Shown here: piece by piece, positions 4,928-10,374 of the stretch
Position numbering within the stretch: the stretch's first letter is position 1
Layout of the letters: the number at the start of each line of letters is the position of its first letter
Assembly: GCA_002353555.1 (NCBI GenBank)
Contig: DEJO01000011.1
Coordinates: 1-10,374, forward strand
DNA length: 10,374 nt
Source: Prevotella sp. UBA2746
Lineage (GTDB): Bacteria; Bacteroidota; Bacteroidia; Bacteroidales; Bacteroidaceae
Direction: 5' to 3'
Notes under the pieces: model-generated
Databases searched by the model: none
What the model was told of the DNA's origin: nothing
What the model saw: the letters and a program-made list of their open reading frames with translations, nothing else
Translations under genes and position numbers: made by a program

Positions 4928-7067
4928 TTCCTGTCTCCTCCTGTACTGGTTTATCGTTCTTGCCACCGTTCTTGCCACCCTCCTTGTCATCGCGCTTCTT
5001 CTCCTCCTTCTTCACGGAAGGTTCCTCTTCTACACGTATGGCAGGCTGTTCCTCCTGATTCTTGCGTTCTTGCTTCTTGCGCTCAGCGTCCTTGCGGGCC
5101 TGCTCCTCCGCATCCTGCTTCTTCAGTCCTTTCTCTTCTTCCTCCTTCACCTTCTTCAGCGAGTCCTGACGCTGATTGATGCGGCGGATGGAGTCGAGAC
5201 GCAACGAGTCGGCATGCGTCATCTTGCGCTGGAAGCCATAGTCAATGTGGCGGCTCTGCATGGCTTTCGCCCGTGCCTCGGAAGCCGGTGACAGCTTGCC
5301 GTTGATATACTGTTCCATCATCAAGGCACCGATGGGTACGCCGAAGGTGGCACCGAAGCCTCCATTCTCGACATAAACGCCAATGGCTATCTTCGGATTG
5401 TTCATCGGCGCAAAGCCCATGAAAGCCGAATGGTCCTTGCCACGGTTCTGCGCCGTTCCGGTCTTTCCGCAGACCTCATACATCGGGGTGTTGGCATGCT
5501 TGCACGTGCCACCCAACACAGAGGCACGCATCCCTTTCACCACCCATTCATAAGCTTCACGACTGCCTTTGGTATAGTGTTTCTCCTTGTATTTGGGATC
5601 AATCTCACCTCCTTTGATTTTCTTGACGACATGTGGAGTGATATAGTAGCCACGGTTGGCAATGGTGGCACCGAGGTTGGCAATCTGCAAGGGTGTGAGC
5701 GTCACCTCACCTTGTCCGATGGAGATAGAGACGACAGACAGTCCGCTCCACTGTCCGAAGGCATTGTTATAGAACTTTGCATTCGGAATCATGCCACGCT
5801 TCTCACCCGGCAAGTCAATGCCGAGCTTATAGCCAAAACCCATGCTCACCATGTAGTCTCGCCAAGTATCCATCGCCTGGTCGAGAGTCTTGTACTTCTG
5901 ACGGTTGCTGAGCATATAGTACAGTCCCCAACAATAGTAGCCGTTGCAGGAGGTGGCAAGAGAAGGTACGAGGTTGATGGGCGACCCATGACCGTGGCAG
6001 CCCACACGCAAGCCTTGGTGTACGAATCCTCGATGGCAGGGATAGAGTGTGTTCTCGTCGATGATGCCCTCGGTAAAGAAGGTCACCGCCTGCCCTGTCT
6101 TGAAAGTAGAGCCTGGAGGATACATACCCATGATGCCACGGTTGAGCAACGGTGTGGCAGGATCTTCAGTGAGCTCTCGTTGTGTCCTTCCACGCATCTT
6201 ACCTATCATGGTTCGCGGGTCATAGGTGGGCGATGACACCATGCAGAGCACCTCACCCGTCTTCGGTTCGATGGCGACGATGGCACCCAGCTTACCTTCC
6301 ATCAGCCGCTCACCCAACGCCTGCAAGTCGGCATCAATTCCCAGCTGAAGGTCTTTGCCGGGACGTGGTTTCACATCGTACTCACCATCTTTGTAACTGC
6401 CCTTGATGCGTCCGTGAGCATCGCGCAGCAAAATCTGCACTCCCTTCTGACCACGAAGCTCTTTCTCATAGGAACGTTCAATGCCCAATTTCCCGATATA
6501 GTCGCCAGGCTGATAGTAGTCATCCTCCTCAATGTCGGTCTGTGACACCTCTGCCACATCGCCCAAGACATGTGCCCCCACCGGGTTCTTATACTGACGG
6601 ATGCTGCGACGTTGGATATAGAAACCGGGAAAGCGGAAGAGTTTCTCTTGGAAAGCACTGAACTCCTTGTCGTCCAGCTGACTCATGAAGAGCTGTTGGG
6701 TGAAGCGTGAGTAGCCGGGATTCTTTTTGCGGTCTTTGATCTCACGCATGCGCTTGTCGAAGTCGGCACGCGTCATCTGAAGTGCACGACACAACTCCAA
6801 GGTATCGAGATGTCCGCGCTGCTCGTTCTCTACCACCATGACATCGTAGGCTGGTTGGTTGAAGACGAGCAACTTACCCTTACGGTCGGTGATGACACCG
6901 CGTGAGGGATAGTCAATCTTTTTGAGGAAAGCATTGGAGTCAGCACTCTTGCGATAGTCGTCACTCATAATCTGCAGGGTGAAAAGACGCAAGATGTATA
7001 CCGACACGATAGCTATGGCCACCGTACTGATGACCATTCTGCGCTTCTGAAATTCCATATCTTTCAT
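4920..7067 (-). CDS. mrdA: Penicillin-binding protein 2 (elongasome transpeptidase)
   Basis: This 715-residue class B PBP cross-links peptidoglycan made by RodA and acts in the periplasm, anchored by one transmembrane helix (about 11-31). A pedestal domain runs from about 50 (YPSRGVITDR) to 240. Transpeptidase motifs are intact: S320-T-F-K323 (catalytic Ser), S373-C-N375 and K535-T-G-T. Between SxxK and SxN is a Cys/His cluster (C344, H345, C357, H358, H360) that could bind zinc. After about residue 612 comes an unusual tail of some 100 residues, very rich in Glu, Lys, Asp and Gln, probably a coiled coil or disordered arm. The start at 7067 is fixed by a perfect AAGGAGG 5 nt upstream and a 4-bp ATGA overlap with mreD; upstream in-frame Met codons lie inside mreD. 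Confidence 0.95.
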   Translation of the reverse strand: MKDMEFQKRRMVISTVAIAIVSVYILRLFTLQIMSDDYRKSADSNAFLKKIDYPSRGVITDRKGKLLVFNQPAYDVMVVENEQRGHLDTLELCRALQMTRADFDKRMREIKDRKKNPGYSRFTQQLFMSQLDDKEFSAFQEKLFRFPGFYIQRRSIRQYKNPVGAHVLGDVAEVSQTDIEEDDYYQPGDYIGKLGIERSYEKELRGQKGVQILLRDAHGRIKGSYKDGEYDVKPRPGKDLQLGIDADLQALGERLMEGKLGAIVAIEPKTGEVLCMVSSPTYDPRTMIGKMRGRTQRELTEDPATPLLNRGIMGMYPPGSTFKTGQAVTFFTEGIIDENTLYPCHRGFVHQGLRVGCHGHGSPINLVPSLATSCNGYYCWGLYYMLSNRQKYKTLDQAMDTWRDYMVSMGFGYKLGIDLPGEKRGMIPNAKFYNNAFGQWSGLSVVSISIGQGEVTLTPLQIANLGATIANRGYYITPHVVKKIKGGEIDPKYKEKHYTKGSREAYEWVVKGMRASVLGGTCKHANTPMYEVCGKTGTAQNRGKDHSAFMGFAPMNNPKIAIGVYVENGGFGATFGVPIGALMMEQYINGKLSPASEARAKAMQSRHIDYGFQRKMTHADSLRLDSIRRINQRQDSLKKVKEEEEKGLKKQDAEEQARKDAERKKQERKNQEEQPAIRVEEEPSVKKEEKKRDDKEGGKNGGKNDKPVQEETGNE

Positions 7068-7567
7068 TTCGTCCTCCTTACCGTGTCGATTACCATGATG
7101 AGCAACATGGTGAGTACAATGCTGCCACCGATGCACTCCAACCAGTAGAGCCAGTTGAAGAAGGTGAACATCTCAAGCGTAAAGTAGACCAGGCAGAACA
7201 ACGAGACCTGCAAGAGGCTGTAGTAGAAGAATGAAAGCAGTCCCAACGAGTGGATGCCTGGCTTGACATTCTCATCGTCTTCGCGCTGGATAAACGGCAG
7301 GAGCAAGTAGGGCTGCAAGGCAGCCACGAGGGTGAGCGACGCCGATGCCGCACCAGGAGTGTTGGAGAACGTGTCGATGATGAGTCCCAAGACAAATGCC
7401 CACAAGAGCAACGCCCATTTGGGTTCGTTCTGTCGGAAGAGGATGACGAAATAGACCGAGAGCATAGGCGTCGCCACCCCAAGGAGATGGATACGGTTGA
7501 GCACCAGCACCTGCACGAAGGCAAGCACTATCAGCCACAATAACCTTTTCAGATAGTCTATACTCAT
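7064..7567 (-). CDS. mreD: Rod shape-determining membrane protein MreD
   Basis: 167 residues, normal for the family, almost entirely hydrophobic with about five membrane segments (roughly 9-24, 28-44, 50-66, 73-92, and two close ones in 107-160). The best family mark is GLIIDTFSNTPGAASASL (61-78), the MreD-type G-x-x-x-D segment after the third helix. MreD is the small integral-membrane partner of MreC in the elongasome. It lies 35 bp after mreC and shares ATGA with mrdA, so mrdA translation is probably coupled to it. The sequence is poorly conserved across phyla; assignment rests on size, topology and position between mreC and mrdA. Confidence 0.9.
   Translation of the reverse strand: MSIDYLKRLLWLIVLAFVQVLVLNRIHLLGVATPMLSVYFVILFRQNEPKWALLLWAFVLGLIIDTFSNTPGAASASLTLVAALQPYLLLPFIQREDDENVKPGIHSLGLLSFFYYSLLQVSLFCLVYFTLEMFTFFNWLYWLECIGGSIVLTMLLIMVIDTVRRTK
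7073..7079 (-). promoter_or_regulatory. Strong Shine-Dalgarno of mrdA
   Basis: AAGGAGG lies 5 nt before the mrdA ATG, inside the last codons of mreD. It is the clearest ribosome-binding site in the window, where most starts have only A/T-rich leaders, and it decides the mrdA start. Confidence 0.8.
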
Positions 7568-7602
7568 TTCTTATTTCATTCAAGTTTGAGCAGCCTGAGC
7601 TC

Positions 7603-8460
7603 TCATTCCCGTAGTTTCAACGAATCTTCTGCAGCCTGCATCATCTGCAACCGTTCGCGTGCCGATGCATCGTCAATGACACAGACATCACGCAGGCGTG
7701 CAAAATCGGTAGACAACTGCACTTGCAGACGATAGGAAAGACCGTCAACAGAATTGTAAACATGCAGGATTTTTCCAACAAGGATGCCCGGTGGGAATAC
7801 CGATGAATAACCGCTGGTGACCACTTTCTCATAAAGTTTGAAGTGGGCATGTCGCGGAATGTCATCGACATAGGCAAGGTTAGAAGGTCCTCCATTCCAG
7901 TGCAGATAGCCAAAGTAGTCACGTCCCTGGATGGCACAGCTGATGTTCGACTTAGTGTTGAGTACGGGAAGGACTACGGAATAGTGGTTGGAGACAATGT
8001 AGACGATGCCTACAACGCCTGTTCCGCAGGCTACTCCCATGTCTTTCTTCACACCGTCGGCGCTGCCTTTGTTGATGGTGATGAAGTTGTCGGGCTTGGA
8101 GATAGAGTTGTCGATGACCTTGGCAGGTATCAATTTATAGTTATCTGCCGGTAGCGCAGCCCTGAGGAGCGAGTCGCCCGTGGGATTCTTTGCCTTAAGC
8201 TGGCTGCTGAGCTGGTTCACCTGCTGCTCCAGATAGATGTTTCTCTCGGTCAGTTGCCGGTTGATGTCAGCCAGCCCGAAATAGGAATCTACCTCGGAAC
8301 GCGCTTCGTAGACCTTGCCGACAACTGTATTCGCCGACGTAAACCACACGCTACCCTGGTAGCTGTTGAAATGAAACAAGAGCGAAAGGCTCACGACCTC
8401 CAGCAGCAAGAACAGCAACCAGTGGCTATGTCGGGTGAAAAACTCTATCAGGTTACGCAT
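7603..8460 (-). CDS. mreC: Rod shape-determining protein MreC
   Basis: This 285-residue bitopic protein links cytoplasmic MreB to the periplasmic synthases and is known to activate PBP2. It has a short cytoplasmic N-terminus, one membrane helix (about 14-29), a helical, probably coiled-coil dimerisation stretch (about 45-92, including NRQLTERNIYLEQQVNQL) and a beta-rich periplasmic MreC domain (about 105-265) with KVIDNSISKPDNFITINKGS, GTGVVGIVYIVSNHYSVVLP and VTSGYSSVFPPGILVG as recognisable blocks. A short charged helix (about 264-285) ends the protein. The start codon is one base after the mreB stop (TAG-G-ATG), so the two genes are almost certainly cotranslated. Confidence 0.94.
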   Translation of the reverse strand: MRNLIEFFTRHSHWLLFLLLEVVSLSLLFHFNSYQGSVWFTSANTVVGKVYEARSEVDSYFGLADINRQLTERNIYLEQQVNQLSSQLKAKNPTGDSLLRAALPADNYKLIPAKVIDNSISKPDNFITINKGSADGVKKDMGVACGTGVVGIVYIVSNHYSVVLPVLNTKSNISCAIQGRDYFGYLHWNGGPSNLAYVDDIPRHAHFKLYEKVVTSGYSSVFPPGILVGKILHVYNSVDGLSYRLQVQLSTDFARLRDVCVIDDASARERLQMMQAAEDSLKLRE

Positions 8461-8461
8461 C

Positions 8462-9484
8462 CTATCTCATCAAGAACGAGAAGCGATCAACATTCTGTAA
8501 GGCGATGCCGGCTCCCTTGGCTACGCAGTGGAGCGGATCTTCGGCAACGATGAAGGGGATGCCGATCTTATCGGTGAGACGTTTGTCAAGTCCACGAAGG
8601 AGTGCACCACCACCGGTAAGGAAAATGCCATTCTTCACGATGTCGGCATAAAGTTCTGGCGGGGTGTTCTCCAAGGCGTTGAGCACGGCAGCTTCGATAC
8701 GGGCTATCGTCTTGTCGATACAGTGGGCTATCTCCTGATAGCATACGGGAACCTCCATCGGCAGGGCGGTGATACGGTTAGGACCGTGAACGACATAATC
8801 CTGCGGAGCCTCCTCGCCAAGGTCGGTGAGAGCCGAGCCTACGTAGATCTTGATGCGTTCAGCCATGCGCTCACTGACCTTCACATTATGCTGGCGACTC
8901 ATATATTCCTGAATATCGCTCGTCAAGTCATCACCGGCAACCTTGATAGAGTTGTTAGCTACGATACCACCGAGAGAAATCACGGCAATCTCTGTGGTAC
9001 CGCCACCGATGTCGACAATCATGTTGCCCTCTGGAGCCTCAACGTCGATGCCGATACCTATAGCTGCTGCCATCGGTTCGAAGATGAGGTATACGTCACG
9101 GCCGTCAGCATGCTCGGCAGAGTCACGAACGGCACGAAGCTCCACCTCGGTAGAGCCCGAAGGAACGCCTATGACCATACGGAGCGACGGTGAGAACAGA
9201 CGGCTGCCTGTGTGTACTTTCTTGATTAACCCGCGCATCATCTGTTCGCAGGCTGAGAAGTCGGCAATGACACCATCGCGCAGGGGGCGGATGGTACGGA
9301 TATTGTCGTGGGTCTTCTCATACATGAACTTTGCCTCCTCGCCCACGGCAATCATCTTGTCGGTACGGCGGTCGAGGGCTACAACAGACGGTTCGTCTAC
9401 CACTATCTTATCATCGCTGATGATGATGGTGTTGGCAGTACCCAAGTCCATTGCTATTTCCTGGATAAAACTAAAAAATCCCAT
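8462..9484 (-). CDS. mreB: Rod shape-determining actin-like protein MreB
   Basis: 340 residues, the usual MreB length. It forms membrane-bound filaments that orient the RodA-PBP2 synthases. The actin-fold nucleotide motifs are intact: phosphate-1 DLGTANT (13-19), phosphate-2 DIGGGTTE (158-165), and the adenosine motif TGGGALLRG (290-298). The block YLIFEPMAAAIG (132-143) keeps the conserved Glu (E136). The N-terminus MGFFSFIQEIAMD is hydrophobic, consistent with direct membrane binding. I chose ATG at 9484 because family similarity begins there; an in-frame extension of 37 codons upstream is low-complexity (SPESLENPVSPAIS) and crosses the gap after purH. The spacer to purH is 92 bp with no promoter box that I can see, so it is probably transcribed with purH. 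Confidence 0.96.
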   Translation of the reverse strand: MGFFSFIQEIAMDLGTANTIIISDDKIVVDEPSVVALDRRTDKMIAVGEEAKFMYEKTHDNIRTIRPLRDGVIADFSACEQMMRGLIKKVHTGSRLFSPSLRMVIGVPSGSTEVELRAVRDSAEHADGRDVYLIFEPMAAAIGIGIDVEAPEGNMIVDIGGGTTEIAVISLGGIVANNSIKVAGDDLTSDIQEYMSRQHNVKVSERMAERIKIYVGSALTDLGEEAPQDYVVHGPNRITALPMEVPVCYQEIAHCIDKTIARIEAAVLNALENTPPELYADIVKNGIFLTGGGALLRGLDKRLTDKIGIPFIVAEDPLHCVAKGAGIALQNVDRFSFLMR

Positions 9485-9534
9485 TGATATTATTTCTTTT
9501 TTATTGTTACGTTGTTGTGTAGTGACGGAGATTG

Positions 9535-9565
9535 CCGGAGACACTGGATTTTCCAGAGATTCCGG
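9535..9565 (-). promoter_or_regulatory. Imperfect hairpin between purH and mreB
   Basis: CCGGA (9535-9539) and CTGGA (9544-9548) pair with TCCAG (9552-9556) and TCCGG (9561-9565) around a TTT loop, with a 4-nt mismatched internal region. GAGATTGCCGGA (9528-9539) and GAGATTCCGGA (9556-9566) are also near-direct repeats. On the minus-strand transcript no U-run follows, so it does not look like a terminator; an RNA-processing or stability role is possible. Confidence 0.35.
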
Positions 9566-9576
9566 ACTTTCCTTGT

Positions 9577-10173
9577 TTACTCCTGTGTAAACCACTGATG
9601 AATGGCAGTGTCATAGTGACTGCTGACACCAAATGCCTTGGCAGCAAACTGGCGACGCTGTTCGAGCGTTGTGGCAGCACCCTGCTCGTTAAGGATAGCC
9701 AGCAACTCGCCATATTCAGCCTTGCTGGGGATGATGACCACGTCTTTGAAGTTCTTGGCACCGGCACGGATAAGCGAGATGCCACCGATGTCGATCTTCT
9801 CGATAATGTCTGCTTCAGACGCTCCACTGGCAACAGTCTGTTCGAACGGATAGAGGTCAACGATGACCAAGTCTATCTCTGGAATGTCATACTGTGCCAT
9901 CTGCTCACGATCGCCGTCGTTGTCGCGACGTGCGAGGATGCCTCCAAACACTTTCGGATGCAACGTCTTCACTCGTCCACCCAAAATTGACGGATAGGTT
10001 GTTACCTCTTCTACCTTCTTACACTTGTAACCCAGCGACTCAATGAAAGCCTGAGTCCCGCCGGTTGACAGGAATTGAACACCTTCTGCATTAAGCTTGG
10101 CAAGCAGTTCGTCCAAGCCATCCTTGTGGAAGACCGATACCAATGCGGTCTTCATTTGTTTCTTTTCACCCAT
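9577..10173 (-). CDS. purH: IMP cyclohydrolase (PurH N-terminal domain only)
   Basis: 198 residues that match only the N-terminal, MGS-like half of PurH, which closes FAICAR to IMP in the last step of purine synthesis. Recognisable blocks are KTALVSVFHKDGL (8-20), STGGT (36-40), YPSILGGRVKTLHPKVFGGI (60-79), DLVIVDLYPFEQTVASGAS (101-119), KIDIGGISLIRAGAKN (126-141) and the domain end FGVSSHYDTAIHQWF. The TAA falls at the normal junction with the AICAR transformylase domain of bifunctional PurH (about 500-530 residues), and that second domain is absent: no remnant is visible in any frame of the 92-bp gap to mreB. It is therefore a complete single-domain enzyme, not a point-mutated gene; the formyltransferase must be encoded elsewhere or be missing. 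Start: ATG at 10173 (MGEKKQ); upstream in-frame Met codons lie near the promoter. Confidence 0.9.
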   Translation of the reverse strand: MGEKKQMKTALVSVFHKDGLDELLAKLNAEGVQFLSTGGTQAFIESLGYKCKKVEEVTTYPSILGGRVKTLHPKVFGGILARRDNDGDREQMAQYDIPEIDLVIVDLYPFEQTVASGASEADIIEKIDIGGISLIRAGAKNFKDVVIIPSKAEYGELLAILNEQGAATTLEQRRQFAAKAFGVSSHYDTAIHQWFTQE

Positions 10174-10217
10174 TGTTGTACGTACATTATTTATTGGTTG
10201 CATGCAAAATCGGACTG

Positions 10218-10225
10218 CAAAAGTA
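10218..10225 (-). promoter_or_regulatory. Bacteroidota-type promoter -7 box for the purH-mre-rod group
   Basis: On the minus strand, TACTTTTG (followed by CA) fits the TAnnTTTG -7 consensus. A run of seven T precedes it; I do not see a clear TTTG -33 at the standard distance. The ATG of purH lies 45 bp downstream, leaving a leader of roughly 40 nt that includes the 10-bp palindrome TGTACGTACA (10177-10186). No other such box is visible in the spacers before mreB, mreC or mreD, so this may drive the whole group. Confidence 0.7.
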
Positions 10226-10310
10226 CAAAAAAACACTGATACGACACGTAACTTTCAAGCAAAAAAAATGTAACGCCCTGCAAAATTATCACAAGTCAAG
10301 AGAAGTAGGT

Positions 10311-10348
10311 AAAAAGAAAAGGTCTTTCTGGTGCCAGAAAGACCTTTT
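10311..10348 (-). terminator. Strong intrinsic terminator of a gene beyond the right edge
   Basis: AAAAGGTCTTTCTGG (10317-10331) is perfectly complementary to 10334-10348, a 14-15 bp stem with a minimal loop. On the minus strand the stem is followed by C and TTTTT (10316-10311), the U-run of a rho-independent terminator; on the plus strand ACCG follows, so it acts mainly on minus-strand RNA. It insulates the purH promoter, about 90 bp downstream, from the gene to the right. Confidence 0.85.
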
Positions 10349-10374
10349 ACCGTAGCGAGGGTGGGTCACGATCC
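10349..10374 (-). other. 3' end of an unidentified minus-strand gene, possibly a tRNA
   Basis: The last 26 bases, read on the minus strand, end just before the terminator. GG-ATCGTGA-CCCAC followed by CCTCGCT-A could be the T-arm (7-nt loop) and 3' acceptor strand of a tRNA without encoded CCA, but the loop lacks the expected T54/A58 pair. Alternatively the bases encode a protein C-terminus (DRDPPSLR then TAA). Too little is in the window to decide. Confidence 0.3.

Noticed and set aside
5430..6236. 268-residue open frame antisense to mrdA
   Set aside because: It lies wholly within the well-supported mrdA gene, resembles no family I know, and is expected from codon composition on the opposite strand.
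9577..9579. purH stop as a simple nonsense mutation or frameshift pseudogene
   Set aside because: No AICAR transformylase-like residues are visible in any frame downstream, and mreB starts 92 bp later, so the second domain is missing, not interrupted.
8943..9590. 215-residue open frame antisense to mreB
   Set aside because: Mirror of mreB codons (Ser/Ile/Met-rich), with no recognisable motif; only a shadow frame.
9485..9595. N-terminal 37-residue extension of MreB
   Set aside because: Low-complexity, not part of the MreB family, overlaps the purH end; MGFFSF at 9484 is the natural membrane-binding N-terminus.

Overview
The window looks like chromosomal DNA from a Bacteroidota bacterium, most likely Prevotella or a close relative. 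The grounds are protein sequences that read as Bacteroidales versions of HolB, RicT/PSP1, GldH, RodA and PBP2, promoter -7 boxes of the TAnnTTTG type (454-461 plus strand, 10218-10225 minus strand), AT-rich gene starts mostly without Shine-Dalgarno sequences, and AT-rich repeat-filled spacers between roughly 50% GC genes. The genus is an inference from remembered family sequences, not from a search.

Layout. Bases 1-453 hold no gene; they are packed with short degenerate repeats, hairpins and an inverted-repeat pair. From 454 a plus-strand group runs promoter - holB (DNA polymerase III delta' subunit) - ricT/PSP1-family protein - gldH lipoprotein, ending at 3433. From the right, a minus-strand group starts at a promoter near 10218 and runs purH N-terminal domain (IMP cyclohydrolase only) - mreB - mreC - mreD - mrdA (PBP2) - rodA, ending at 3452. 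The two groups converge with 18 bp between stop codons and no clear terminator. At the right edge a strong intrinsic terminator (10311-10348) closes a minus-strand transcript whose gene lies outside the window.

How the genes work together. mreB-mreC-mreD-mrdA-rodA is a complete elongasome (Rod) core: MreB filaments, the MreC/MreD membrane scaffold, the SEDS glycosyltransferase RodA and its partner transpeptidase PBP2. Gaps are -8 to +35 bp and mreD/mrdA/rodA overlap (ATGA and ATGAGTAA), so they are probably translationally coupled. purH upstream probably shares the transcript. holB-ricT adjacency matches the known holB-yaaT neighbourhood of Firmicutes.

Novelty. I see no undescribed multi-gene system; the gene content is core housekeeping. 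The points most worth a second look are: a PurH reduced to its cyclohydrolase domain; a Cys/His cluster between the SxxK and SxN motifs of PBP2 and its long charged tail; a RodA about 100 residues longer than usual between conserved motifs; a delta' subunit without zinc-binding cysteines; and two noncoding repeat families (four alternating 7-bp units directly before both holB and ricT, and a short ATCATCCC/GGGATGAT palindrome present three times).
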